A stretch of 64,000 nucleotides of DNA from Molanna angustata (lineage: Eukaryota > Arthropoda > Insecta > Trichoptera > Molannidae). Below the pieces are notes generated by a model. The model had not been told where the DNA came from. It did not search any database and saw nothing but the letters and a program-made list of their open reading frames with translations. A program made the translations under genes and the position numbers. Position 1 is the stretch's first letter. The number at the start of each line of letters is the position of its first letter. The stretch lies in contig OY754972.1 in NCBI GenBank assembly GCA_963576475.1, forward strand, positions 31,947,890 through 32,011,889, given 5' to 3'. This document shows, one piece after another, positions 43,844 through 57,095 of this stretch.

Positions 43844-44732
43844 TTTTCTTTAATATCCTCTTCATATCTGTATTTAATTGGCTGTGTGAGGTTTGGTTCT
43901 CTCTTTAATATCCTCTTCATATCTGTATTGAATTGGCTGTGTGAGGTTTGGTTCTCTCTTTAATATCCTCTTCATATCTGTATTGAATTGGCTGTGTGAG
44001 GTTTGGTTCTCTCTTTAATATCCTCTTCATATCTGTATTGAATTGGCTGTGTGAGGTTTGGTTCTCTCTTTAATATCCTCTTCATATCTGTATTGAATTG
44101 GCTGTGTGAGGTTTGGTTCTCTCTTTAATATCCTCTTCATATCTGTATTGAATTGGCTGTGTGAGGTTTGGTTCTCTCTTTAATATCCTCTTCATATCTG
44201 TATTGAATTGGCTGTGTGAGGTTTGGTTCTCTCTTTAATATCCTCTTCATATCTGTATTGAATTGGCTGTGTGAGGTTTGGTTCTCTCTTTAATATCCTC
44301 TTCATATCTGTATTGAATTGGCTGTGTGAGGTTTGGTTCTCTCTTTAATATCCTCTTCATATCTGTATTGAATTGGCTGTGTGAGGTTTGGTTCTCTCTT
44401 TAATATCCTCTTCATATCTGTATTGAATTGGCTGTGTGAGGTTTGGTTCTCTCTTTAATATCCTCTTCATATCTGTATTGAATTGGCTGTGTGAGGTTTG
44501 GTTCTCTCTTTAATATCCTCTTCATATCTGTATTTAATTGGCTGTGTGAGGTTTGGTTCTCTCTTTAATATCCTCTTCATATCTGTATTGAATTGGCTGT
44601 GTGAGGTTTGGTTCTCTCTTTAATATCCTCTTCATATCTGTATTGAATTGGCTGTGTGAGGTTTGGTTCTCTCTTTAATATCCTCTTCATATCTGTATTG
44701 AATTGGCTGTGTGAGGTTTGGTTCTCTCTGAC
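43844..44732. repeat. 55-bp minisatellite, about 16 copies
   Basis: The unit begins CTCTCTTTAATATCCTCTTC and ends GGCTGTGTGAGGTTTGGTT. Unit starts fall exactly 55 bp apart (43,899, 43,954 and so on). Copies are almost identical; the visible variant is TATTTAATTGG in place of TATTGAATTGG, in the first copy and in one copy near 44,533. Because 55 is not a multiple of three, no long frame spans the array. The minus frames at 44,577-44,882 cover only its right end. Confidence 0.95.
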
Positions 44733-44952
44733 TATCCGAAAACATCGCGATTGTATGTAGGTATATGTATATGTATTCTCGTTCGTTCTCTTCATTACTG
44801 ATAGTCGTGTCCATCTTAGAAAGTCATTGTTGAAACTCAACTCCTTCAGATGCCTCGATCCTTTGTTCATGTGTAGGTACATACATTAACTATTAAATCT
44901 CGTTAATTATGTTATGCATACTTACATAAATACCATCACGCCATGTATCTAT
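44733..44952. other. Flank of the minisatellite, no gene
   Basis: GTATATGTATATGTATTC-type simple sequence and a scrap of the dispersed repeat (ATACCATCACGCCATGTATC, about 44,929-44,949). Confidence 0.5.
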
Positions 44953-45065
44953 ATAATTCTTCTTCTTCTTGTGCCTTTCTTAACGGAGGTTGGCGACCAT
45001 CACACCAAACTCATCACTATCTTGCACCATCTATTAAAAGGCGCTGCATCCGGAATCCCGAACCA
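44953..45065 (-). pseudogene. LINE 3' end fragment (RTE type)
   Basis: TTCTTCTTCTTCTTGTGCCT, then GGAGGTTGGCGACCATCAC and ACTCATCACTATCTTGCACC. On the minus strand this gives FGVMVANLR followed by a stop and a (GAA)n tail, the usual terminus of one RTE-type LINE group. Only about 110 bp remain. Confidence 0.5.
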
Positions 45066-45427
45066 CTGTTTATGATTTTGAAGTCATACACTCTGTATAA
45101 TTTCCGGTAAATATCTTTTTTTGAGAATTAGAATTTTCGTCGTGGAGTGGAGCGGTTGGCGCCTACATGCAAAAAAAACATAAATATGTGCTCTACCCAC
45201 CCATGTGACGTACCCACGAAGTTTGCTGCTAACTATATTATGTTAATATGATCGATAGGCAAACAAAAAAACATACCCGCTTACATTTTTTTATTTTTTT
45301 TTTAATTTTGTTTTATTAAAAATGAATATGTCCTTGTTAAACAAAATCTTCCTACATTCTCTTAGTTAAGTATTAATGCTTGTACTTTTAATTTTATTTA
45401 CACTGACAGCGTTGACTATGTAGAATT
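45066..45427. other. Intergenic DNA, nothing identified
   Basis: Short less A+T-rich patch near 45,140-45,165 (GTGGAGTGGAGCGGTTGGCG); otherwise T-rich. Confidence 0.45.
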
Positions 45428-45665
45428 CCATTTTTAAATAAATTAAACACTTGTTTTTTCTTTCTACATTTATTTTTTCTCTCCATAACGACCGTTTCGC
45501 CAGGCCTTCACCGGGCGAAACAGTCGTTCTGGAGAGAAAAAATAAATGTAGAAAGAAATAACAAATGTTTAATTTAAGTTGAAAAGGCCTTCACCATGCG
45601 AAACGGTCGTTCTGGAGAGAAAAAATAAATGTAGAAAGAAATAACAAGTGTTTAATTTATTTATT
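45428..45665. repeat. Palindrome plus direct duplication
   Basis: Left arm about 45,437-45,502 (TTTCTACATTTATTTTTTCT, then CTCCATAACGACCGTTTCGC). Right arm about 45,511-45,575 (GCGAAACAGTCGTTCTGGAG, then AAAAAATAAATGTAGAAAGA). The right arm is repeated once more at about 45,596-45,660, separated by AAGGCCTTCACC, which also occupies the palindrome centre. So one arm is inverted and two are direct. Confidence 0.85.
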
Positions 45666-45689
45666 AATGATTGTGCTATATGTGAACGA

Positions 45690-45745
45690 AATCGGTCGAG
45701 ACAGGATACGAACTCGCGATCGCGACCCATCTTACCATACATATA
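45690..45745 (-). repeat. tRNA-like B-box remnant
   Basis: Minus strand GGGTCGCGATCGCGAGTTCG then TATCCTGTCTCG contains a B-box-like GAGTTCGTATCC. No convincing A box. Possibly a truncated SINE head. Confidence 0.35.
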
Positions 45746-45779
45746 TAATAATATAGCTACAGATATATTACACAATAAC

Positions 45780-45995
45780 GGTTTTCGTGGCACAAGTTAG
45801 TTGGATATCCGAATTCCGAGTCAAAGGTCCCGGGTTCGATTGCCGGTGGAGACACAGTTTATTGTCTAAAATTTTCAGTTTTAACCGTGAGACCATGAAT
45901 ATCATAACACTCCATAATGTGACAACTTGTTATTGGGTGCGTTTAATTACAATTGATACCTGTAAGTTGTCCAAGAATCAATAAAATAATATAAA
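45780..45995 (+). mobile_element. tRNA-derived SINE, family A, plus-strand copy
   Basis: A box TGGCACAAGTTAGTTGG (about 45,788-45,804), B box GGGTTCGATTGCC (45,832-45,844), GGTGGAGACACAGTTT, then a body with ATAATGTGACAACTTGTTAT and TGGGTGCGTTTAATTACA. The 3' end CCTGTAAGTTGTCCAAGAA is diverged from the CCTGTTAGTTGCCCGAGAA of the 45-257 copy. An AATAAAATAATAT tail follows. The 65-codon frame here is a by-product. Confidence 0.8.
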
Positions 45996-46994
45996 TGTGT
46001 CAAAATCTTTTACAAGACAAAACTGAATAAATTCTGCTCGAGGTGAAAGATTTACAATAAATTCACCAACTTTGTATTATATTACTTTATATGTGAAAGT
46101 TATGCTTTTTCCATCTGTAATAAATTGAGCAATGCTTCGTATAGTGAGCTTTTAAAGTTCAACCCGATTATATATATACCTACATATGTAATATACATAT
46201 AGATGAGTGCAATAATTGTGTAAGTCATGAAAGGAGAAATGAATAAAACAATACAACCGTTTTATGTATGTTTCGCGCCAATGAACTTTAAAGACTACCA
46301 AATGAATCGATATTGTTTTGTTTTTTTACTGAGCCACTTTTGTAAATTTTACCCTCCAATACCTAATGGATCAATGGGATTGGAACTATAATTGTCTTTT
46401 ATACAATTAATTATCATTGAGTATCATTATAATTAAATACAAAATGTAGATACTACATATGTAACTTAGTTATATGTAGTAGTAACATTTATTTAGATGT
46501 ACCTACCTATAAACATACATAAAAATTAATATATCTAGTTCATTTATTTAAAATTTTTGTACACATGTACATACACAATGGTGGGCATATTCCCAAATGG
46601 CAATATCTTCCAACCAATCATATTAATTTGGTGAGGCAAATATATATGCAATGAAATATATAAAACAAAAACAAAAAAAAAACAGAGAGGAAGGGATAAG
46701 GAGACAAATTTAAGTATTATGTGTAAGGAAATGATTCCTCAGATTTCTTATGAAAGCGGGAAGTGTTAATGAAACTCGAAGTTGCGATGGGATGTAATAC
46801 TAAAGACGAGCTGCTTGTACGGAGAAAGAAATGGTGAAAAAGGAAGTATTGTGTACTGGGATACATATTTATTTAGTTTAAACAAAAAATATAAAAATAT
46901 ATTTTTTTGAAACTAGTAATTATACTTAAGAGTATGACATTAAATTATGTACATAAAAATAGGTGGCTGAAGTTTGGAACGTTCGTCAAACGTT
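45996..46994. other. A+T-rich intergenic DNA, one less A+T-rich patch
   Basis: About 46,730-46,865 contains GAAACTCGAAGTTGCGATGG and TACTAAAGACGAGCTGCTTG without an open frame, probably a repeat remnant. Nothing else seen. Confidence 0.45.
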
Positions 46995-47110
46995 CGATCG
47001 TTATAACGACGTTATAACGACGTTATAACAACGTTATAACGACGTTATAACGATCGAAAAAAACAACGTTGTAACGACAGTAACAACGTTATCGTTATCG
47101 TTATCGATCG
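46985..47110. repeat. GTTATAACGAC tandem repeat
   Basis: Five copies of the 11-bp unit GTTATAACGAC (47,003-47,057), each with a self-complementary GTTATAAC core. Related ACGTTATCGTTATCG words follow (about 47,085-47,112). It lies just before the satellite array. Confidence 0.88.
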
Positions 47111-47239
47111 TTATAAAAAAATTAAATAAGGATACAAGTACAATATCACTCCATCATGCCATGTCCCTGTTATTGTAGTAGGAAAAGAAAACCGAGTGTC
47201 ATAATAATACAAATTTAAAAGTTTGAACAAACAACACAT

Positions 47240-50200
47240 AATTATTTTTTTTCTCGATGTCTAAAAATTTTTTTTTTGATATATTCGTTAGATCATGCAT
47301 CACAAATAGGTGAAGAAAAAATATTCTTAGTATATTTTGTCAGTTATCATCATAAAATCAGAATCCAATTTATTTGAATATTGTTGCTGTATAAAACGAC
47401 TGCTTTTGACATTACGTGTTTGACATTTGCAGTATGAATTCTTTTAGTCTTTATAAAGAGCAGTGAAATAATAGATAGACCTATTCAAGGGTCATCTATA
47501 ATAAAAATATTTTTTCTCAATGTCTAAGGAATTTTTTTTTTTCAATATTTTAGTTAGATCGTGTATCACAAATAGGTGAATAAAAAATATTAATATATTT
47601 TGTCAGTGATCATATTGAAATCACAATCCAATTTTGATGAGCGGTAAAAAAATAGATAGAATTATTCATGGGTCATCTTTGATAAAAATATTTTTTCTCA
47701 ATGTCTAAGGAAAAATTTTTTTTCAATATATTAGATAGATCATGTATCACAAATAGGTGAATAAAAAATATTAATATATTTTGTCAGTTATCATCTTGAA
47801 GTCCCAATCCAATTTTAAGGAGCGGTAAAAAAATAGATAGAACTATTTATGGGTCATCTCTACAAAAAATATTTTTTCTCAATGTCTAAAGAAATTTTTT
47901 TTTTCAATATATTAGTTAGATCATGTATAACAAATAGGTGAATAAAAAATATATTAATATATTTTGTCAGTTATCATATTGAAGTCCCAATCCAATTTTA
48001 AGGAGCGGTTAAAAATTAGATAGACCTATTTATGAGTCATCTCTAATAAAAATATTTTTTCTCAATGTCTAAGAAAATTTTTTTTTTCAATATATAAGTT
48101 AGATCATGTATCATAAATAGGTGAATAAAAAATATATATATATTTTGTCCGTTATCATCTTGAAGTCCCAATCCAATTTTAAAGAGAGGTAAAAAAATAG
48201 ATAGAACTATTTATGGGTCATCTCTACAAAAAATATTTTTTCTCACTGTCTAAGGAAAAAATTTTTTTCAATATTTAATTTAGATCATGTATCACAAATA
48301 GGTGAATAAAAAATATATTAATATATTTTGTCAGTTATTATATTGAAGTCCCAATCCAATTTTAAGGAGCGGTGAAAAAATAGATAAACCTATTCATGTG
48401 TCATCTCTCATAAAAATATTTTTTCTCAATGTCTAAGGAAAAAAATTTTTTCAATATTTTAGTTAGAACATGTATCACAAATAGGTGAATAAAAAATATA
48501 AATATATTTTGACAGTTATCATATTGAAGTCCCAATCCAATTTTAGGGAGCGGTAAAAAAATAGATAGACATGTTCATGAGTCATCTCTGATAAAAATAT
48601 TTTTTCTCAATGTCTAAGGAAAATTTTTTTTTCAATATATTAGATAGATCATGTATCACAAATAGGTGAATAAAATATAAATATATTTTGACAGGTATCA
48701 TATTGAAGTCCCAATCCAATTTTAAAGAGCGGTAAAAAAATAGATAGACCTCTTCATGAGTCATCTCAGATAAAAATATTTTTTCTCAATGTCTAAAGAA
48801 AATTTTTTTTCGATATATTTGTTGGATCATATATCACAAATAAGTGAATAAAAATATTAATATATTTTGTCCGTTATCATCTTGAAGTCCCAATCCAATT
48901 TTAAGGAGCGGTAAAAAAATAGATAAACCTATTCATGTGTCATCTCTGATAAAAATATTTATTCTCAATGTCTAAGGAAAATTTTTTTTTCAATATATTA
49001 GTTAGATCATGTATTACAAAAAGGTGAATTAAAATATTTATATATTTTGTCAGTTATCATATTGAAGTCCCAATCCAATTTTGAGGAGCGGTATAAAAAT
49101 AGATAGAGATATTCATGAGTCATCTCTGATAAAAATATTTTTTCTCAATGTCTAAGGAAAATTTTTTTTTCAATATTTTAGTTAGATCATGTATCACAAA
49201 TAGGTGAATAAAAAATATATAAATATATTTTGTCAGTTATTATATTGAAGTCCCATTCCAATTTTAAGGAGCGGTTGAAAAATAGATAGACCTATTCATG
49301 AGTCATCTCTGATAAAAATATTTTTTCTCAATGTCTAAGGAAAATTTTTTTTTCGATATATTTGTTGGATCATGTATCACAAATAAGTGAATAAAAATAT
49401 TAATATATCTTGTCCGTTATCGTCTTGAAGTCCCAATCAAATTTTAAAGAGCGGCAAAAAAATAGATAGACATATTCATCAGTCATCTCTGATAAAAATA
49501 TTTTTTCTCAATGTCTAAGGAAAATTTTTTTTTCAATATATTAGTTAGATCATGTATTACAAAAAGGTGAATTAAAATATTTATATATTTTGTCAGTTAT
49601 CATATTGAAGTCCCAATCCAATTTTGAGGAGCGGTATAAAAATAGATAGAGCTATTCATGAGTCATCTCTGATAAAAATATTTTTTCTCAATGTCTAAGG
49701 AAAATTTTTTTTTCAATATTTTAGTTAGATCATGTATCACAAATAGGTGAATAAAAAATATATAAATATATTTTGTCAGTTATTATATTGAAGTCCCAAT
49801 CCAATTTTAAGGAGCGGTTGAAAAATAGATAGAACTATTCATGAGTCATCTCTGATAAAAATATTTTTTCTCAATGTCTAAGGAAAAATTTTTTTTCGAT
49901 ATATTTGTTGGATCATGTATCACAAATAAGTGAATAAAAATATTAATATATCTTGTCCGTTATCGTCTTGAAGTCCCAATCAAATTTTAAAGAGCGGCAA
50001 AAAAATAGATAGACATATTCATCAGTCATCTCTGATAAAAATATTTTTTCTCAATGTCTAAGGAAAATTTTTTTTTCAATATATTAGTTAGATCATGTAT
50101 CACAAACAGGTGAATAAAAAATATAAATATATATTTTGACAGTTATCATATTGAAGTCCCAATCGAATTTTAAGGAGCGATGAAAAAATAGATAGTAGTT

Positions 50201-53200
50201 TTCATGATTCATCTCTGATAAAAATATTTTTTCTCAATGTCTAAGGAAAATTTTTTTTTCAATATATTAGATAGATCATGTATTACAAAAAGGTGAATAA
50301 AAATATTATTATATTTTGTCAGTTATCATATTGAAGTCCCAATCCAATTTTAAGGAGCGGTAAAAAAATAGATAGACCCATTTATGAGTCATCTCTGATA
50401 AAAATATTTTTTCTCAATGTCTAAGGAAAAAATTTTTTTCAATATTTTAGATAGATCATGTATCACAAATAGGTGATTAAAAATATAAATATATTTTGAC
50501 AGTTATCATATTGAAGTCCCAATCCAATTTTAAGGAGCGATGAAAAAATAGATAGAAGTTTTCATGATTCATCTCTGATAAAAATATTTTTTCTCAATGT
50601 ATAAGGAAAATTTTTTTTTCAATATATTAGTTTGATCATGTATTACAAATAGGTGAATAAAAATATTAATATATTTTGACAGTTATCATATTGAAGTCCC
50701 AATCCAATTTTGAGGAGCGGTAGAAAAATAGATAGACCCATTTATGAGTCATCTCTGATAAAAATATTTTTTCTCAATGTCTAAGGAAAAAATTTTTTTC
50801 AATATTTTAGATAGATCATGTATCACAAATAGGTGAATAAAAAATATAAATATATTTTGACAGTTATCATATTGAAGACCCAATCCAATTTTAAGGAGCG
50901 GTAAAAAAATAGATAGACATGTTCATGGGTCATCTCTGATAAAAATATTTTTTCTCAATGTGTAAAGAATATTTTTTTTTCGATATATTTGTTAGATCAT
51001 GTATCACAAATAAGTGAATAAAAATATTAATATATTTTGTCCGTTATCATCTTGAAGTCCCAATCCAATTTTAAGTAGCGGTAAAAAAATAGATAGAGCT
51101 ATTCATGAGTCATCTCTGATAAAAATATTTTTTCTCAATGTCTAAGGAAAAAATTCTTTTTCAATATTTTAGATAGATCATGTATCACAAATAGGTGAAT
51201 AAAAATATAAATATATTTTGACAGTTATCATATTGAAGTCCCAATCCAATTTTAAGGAGCGGTGAAAAAATTGATAGACCTGTTCATGGGTCATCTCAGA
51301 TGAAAATATTATTTCTCAATGTCTAAAGAAATTTTTTTTTTCGATATATTTGTTAGATCATGTATCACAAATAAGTGAATAAAAATATTAGTATATTTTG
51401 TCCGTTATCATCTTGAAGTCCCAATCCAATTTTAAGGAGCGGTAAAAAAATAGATAGACCTATTCATGAGTCATCTCTGATAAAAAAAATTATTATCAAT
51501 GTCTAAGGAAAATTTTTTTTTTCAATATTTTAGATAGATCATGTATCACAAATAGGTGATTAAAAATATAAATATATTTTGACAGTTATCATATTGAAGT
51601 CCCAATCCAATTTTAAGGAGCGATGAAAAAATAGATAGAAGTTTTCATGATTCATCTCTGATAAAAATATTTTTTCTCAATGTATAAGGAAAAATTTTTT
51701 TCAATATATTAGTTTGATCATGTATTACAAATAGGTGAATAAAAATATTAATATATTTTGACAGTTATCATATTGAAGTCCCAATCCAATTTTGAGGAGC
51801 GGTAGAAAAATAGATAGACCTATTCATGAGTCATCTCTGATAAAAATATTTTTTCTCAATGTCTAAGGAAAATTTTTTTTTCAATATATTAGTTAGATCA
51901 TGTATCACAAACAGGTGAAAAAAAAATATAAATATATTTTGACAGTTATCATATTGAAGTCCCAATCCAATTTTAAGTAGCGATGGAAAAATAGATAGAA
52001 GTTTTCATGAGTCATCTCTGATAAAAATATTTTTTCTCAATGTCTAAGGAAAATTTTTTTTTCAATATATTAGATAGATCATGTATTACAAAAAGGTGAA
52101 TAAAAATATTATTATATTTTGTCAGTTATCATATTGAAGTCCCAATCCAATTTTAAGAAGCGGTAAAAAAATAGATGGACCCATTTATGAGTCATCTCTG
52201 ATAAAAATATTTTTTCTCAATGTCTAAGGAAAAATTTTTTTTCAATATTTTAGATAGATCATGTATCACAAATAGGTGAATAAAAAATATAAATATATTT
52301 TGACAGTTATCATATTGAAGTCCCAATCCAATTTTAAGGAGCGGTGAAAAAATTGATAGAACTGTTCATGGGTCATCTCAGATGAAAATATTTTTTCTCA
52401 ATGTCTAAAGAATTTTTTTTTTCGATATATTTGTTAGATCATGTATCACAAATAAGTGAATAAAAATATTAATATATTTTGACAGTTATCATATTGAAGT
52501 CCCAATCCAATTTTGAGGAGCGGTAAAAAAATAGATAGACCTATTCATGAGTCATCTCTGATAAAAATATTTTTTCTCAATGTCTAAGGAAAATTTTTTT
52601 TTCAATATATTAGTTAGATCATGTATCACAAACAGGTGAAAAAAAAATATAAATATATTTTGACAGTTATCATATTGAAGTCCCAATCCAATTTTAAGGA
52701 GCGATGAAAAAATAGATAAAAGTTTTCATGAGTCATCTCTGATAAAAATATTTTTTCTCAATGTCTAAGGAAAATTTTTTTTTCAATATATTAGATAGAT
52801 CATGTATTACAAAAAGGTGAATAAAAATATAATTATATTTTGTCAGTTATCATATTGAAGTCCCAATCCAATTTTAAGGAGCGGTAAAAAAATAGATAGA
52901 CCTATTCATGAGTCATCTCTGATAAAAAATTTTTTTCTCAATGTCTAAGGAAAAAATTTTTTTTCAATATTTTAGATAGATCATGTATCACAAATAGGTG
53001 ATTAAAAATATAAATATATTTTGACAGTTATCATATTGAAGTCCCAATCCAATTTTAAGGAGCGATGAAAAAATAGATAGAAGTTTTCATGATTCATCTC
53101 TGATAAAAATATTTTTTCTCAATGTATAAGGACAAATTTTTTTTCAATATATTAGTTTGATCATGTATTACAAATAGGTGAATAAAAATATTAATATATT

Positions 53201-56200
53201 TTGGCAGTTATCATATTGAAGTCCCAATCCAATTTTGAGGAGCGGTAGAAAAATAGATAGACCTATTCATGAGTCATCTCTGATAAAAATATTTTTTCTC
53301 AATGTCTAAGGAAAATTTTTTTTCAATATATTAGTTAGATCATGTATCACAAACAGGTGAAAAAAAAATATAAATATATTTTGACAGTTATCATATTGAA
53401 GTCCCAATCCAATTTTAAGGAGCGATGAAAAAATAGATAAAAGTTTTCATGAGTCATCTCTGATAAAAATATTTTTTCTCAATGTCTAAGGAAAATTTTT
53501 TTTTCAATATATTAGATAGATCATGTATTACAATAAGGTGAATAAAAATATTATTATATTTTGTCAGTTATCATATTGAAGTCCCAATCCAATTTTAAGG
53601 AGCGGTAAAAAAATAGATGGAACCATTTATGAGTCATCTCTGATAAAAATATTTTTTCTCAATGTCTAAGGAAAATTTTTTTTTCAATATATTAGATAGA
53701 TCATGTATTACAAATAGGTGAATAAAAAATATAAATATATTTTGACAGTTATCATATTGAAGTCCCAATCCAATTTTAAGGAGCGGTGAAAAAATAGATA
53801 GACCTGTTCATGGATCATCTCAGATGAAAATATTTTTCTCAATGTCTAAAGAAATTTTTTTTTTTGATATATTTGTTAGATCATGTATCATAAATAAGTG
53901 AATAAAAATATTGATATATTTTGTCCGTTATCATCTTGAAGTCCCAATCCAATTTTAAGGAGCGGTAGAAAAATAGATAGACCTATTCATGAGTCATCTC
54001 TGATAAAAATATTTTTTCTCAATGTCTAAGGAAAAAATTTTTTTTCAATATTTTAAATAGATCATGTATCACAAATAGGTGAATAAAAATATAAATATAT
54101 TTTGACAGTTATCATATTGAAGTCCCAATCCAATTTTAAGGAGCGGTGAAAAAATTGATAGACCTGTTCATGGGTCATCTCAGATGAAAATATTTTTTCT
54201 CAATGTCTAAAGAAATTTTTTTTTTCGATATATTTGTTAGATCATGTATCACAAATAAGTGAATAAAAATATTAATATATTTTGTCCGTTATCATCTTGA
54301 AGTCCCAATCCAATTTTAAGGAGCGGTAAAAAAATAGATAGACCTATTCATGAGTCATCTCTGATAAAAATATTTTTTCTCAATGTCTAAGTAAAATTTT
54401 TTTTTCAATATATTAGATAGATCATGTATTACAAATAGGTGAATAAAAAATATAAATATATTTTGACAGTTATCATATTGAAGTCCCAATCCAATTTTAA
54501 GGAGCGGTAGAAAAATAGATAGACCTATTCATGAGTCATCTCTGATAAAAATATTATTTCTCAATGTCTAAGGAAAATTTTTTTTTCAATATATTAGTTA
54601 GATCATGTATAACAAAAAGGTGAATAAAAAATATTCATATATTTTGTCAGTTATCATAAATATTGAAGTCCCAATCCAATTTTAAGGAGCAATTAAAAAT
54701 TAGATAGACCTATTCATTAGTCATCTCTGATAAAAATATTTTTTCTCAATGTCTAAGGAAAATTTTTTTTTCGATATATTAGTTAGATCATGTACAACAA
54801 AAAGGTGAATAAAAAATATCAATATATTTTGACAGTTATCATATTGAAGTCCCAATCCAATTTTAAGGAGCGATAAAAAAATAGATAGAAGTTTTCATGA
54901 TTCATCTCTGATTAAAATATTTTTTCTCAATGTCTAAGGAAATTTTTTTTTTCGATATATATTAGATAGATCATGTATTACAAATAGGTGAATAAAAAAT
55001 ATAAATATATTTTGACAGTTATCATATTGAAGTCCCAATCCAATTTTAGGGAGCGGTAGAAAAATAGATAGACCTATTCATGAGTCATCTCTGATAAAAA
55101 TATTTTTTCTCAATGTATAAGGAAATTTTTTTTCAATATATTAGTTAGATCATGTATTACAAAAAGGTGAATAAAAATATTAATATATTTTGACAGTTAT
55201 CATATTGAAGTCCCAATCCAATTTTGAGGAACGGTAGAAAAATAGATAGACCTATTCATAAGTCATCTCTGATAAAAATATTTTTTCTCAATGTCTAAAG
55301 AAAAATTTTTTTTCAATATATTAGTTAGATCATGTATAACAAAAAGGTGAATAAAAAATATTCATATATTTTTTCAGTTATCATATTGTAGTCCCAATCC
55401 AATTTTAAGGAGCGATTGAAAAATAGATAGACCTATTCATGAGTCATCTCTGATAAAAATATTTTTTCTCAATGTCTAAGGAAAATTTTTTTTTCGATAT
55501 ATTAGTAAGATCATGTACAACAAAAAGGTGAATAAAAAATATCAATATATTTTGACAGTTATCATATTGAAGTCCCAATCCAATTTTAAGGAGCGATAAA
55601 AAAATAGATAGAAGTTTTCATGATTCATCTCTGATAAAAATATTTTTTCTCAATGTCTAAAGAAAATTTTTTTTTAATATATTAGTTAGATCATGTATAA
55701 CAAAAAGGTGAATAAAAAATATTCATATATTTTGTCAGTTATCATATTGAAGTCCCAATCCAATTTTGAGGAGCGGTAGAAAAATAGATAGACCTATTCA
55801 TGAGTCATCTCTGATAAAAATATTTTTTCTCAATGTCTAAGGAAAATTTTTTTTTCAATATATTAGTTAGATCATGTATAACAAAAAGGTGAATAAAAAA
55901 TATTCAAATATTTTGTCAGTTATCATATTGAAGTCCCAATCCAATTTTAAGGAGCGATTAAAAAATAGATAGACCTATTCATGAGTCATCTCTGATAAAA
56001 ATATTTTTTCTCAATGTCTAAGGAAAATTTTTTTTTCGATATATTAGTTAGATCATGTACAACAAAAAGGTGAATAAAAAATATCAATATATTTTGACAG
56101 TTATCATATTGAAGTCCCAATCCAATTTTAAGGAGCGATGAAAAAATAGATAGAAGTTTTCATGATTCATCTCTGATAAAAATATTTTTTCTCAATGTAT

Positions 56201-57095
56201 AAGGAAAATTTTTTTTTCAATATATTAGTTAGATCATGTATAACAAAAAGGTGAATAAAAAATATTCATATATTTTGTCAGTTATCATATTGAAGTCCCA
56301 ATCCAATTTTAAGGAGCGATTGAAAAATAGATAGACCTATTTATGAGTCATCTCTCATAAAAATATTTTTTCTCAATGTCTAAGGAAAATTTTTTTTTCG
56401 ATATATTTTTTGGATCATGTATCACAAATAAGTGAATAAAAATATTAATATATCTTGTCCGTTATCATCTTGAAGTCCCAATCCAATTTTAAGGAGCGGT
56501 AAAAAAATAGATAGACCTATTTATGAGTCATCTCTGATAAAAATATTTTTTCTCAATGTCTAAGGAAAAAATTTTTTTTCAATATTTTAGATAGATCATG
56601 TATCACAAATAGGTGATTAAAAATATATATATATTTTGACAGTTATCATATTGTAGTCCCAATCCAATTTTAAGGAGCGATGAAAAAATAGATAGAAGTT
56701 TTCATGATTCATCTCTGATAAAAATATTTTTTCTCAATGTATAAGGAAAATTTTTTTTTCAATATATTAGTTTGATCATGTATTACAAAAAGGTGAATAA
56801 ATATATTAATATATTTTGACAGTTATCATATTGAAGTCCCAATCCAATTTTGAGGAGCGGTAAAAAAATAGATAGACCTATTCATGAGTCATCTCTGATA
56901 AAAATATTTTTTCTCAATGTCTAAGGAAAAATTTTTTTTTCAATATTTTAGATAGATCATGTATCACAAATAGGTGAATAAAATATAAATATATTTTGAC
57001 AGTTATCATATTGAAGTCCCAATCCAATTTTAAGGAGCGGTAAAAAAATTGATAGACCTGTTCATGGGTCATCTCAGATGAAAATATTTTTTCTC
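47240..57095 (+). repeat. ~180-bp satellite array, forward arm (about 54 monomers)
   Basis: Monomers read TTTTTTCTCAATGTCTAAGG, a T-run, TTAGATCATGTATCACAAAT, AGGTGAATAAAAA, TTTTGTCAGTTATCATATTG, AAGTCCCAATCCAATTTTAA, GGAGCGGTAAAAAAATAGAT and GAGTCATCTCTGATAAAAAT. Spacing of the TGTCTAAGG word is 179-183 bp. The first monomer (47,253-47,520) carries an extra segment of about 83 bp (about 47,378-47,458) and is the most diverged, as expected at an array edge. Subfamilies differ in blocks: GTTGGATCATG with AAATAAGTG and TCCGTTATC; or AAGTTTTCATGATTCATC. No frame is open across monomers, so it is not protein coding. Confidence 0.95.

Noticed and set aside
44577..44882. 101-codon minus frame with repeated peptide
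   Set aside because: Arises from the last copies of the 55-bp minisatellite. Unit length not divisible by three, so the frame cannot continue through the array.
45..45860. Possible genuine tRNA genes at A/B-box sites (about 0.24, 15.1, 22.0, 33.8 and 45.8 kb)
   Set aside because: Acceptor and anticodon arms do not pair properly, and each head continues into a SINE body or tail or is embedded in a LINE leader.
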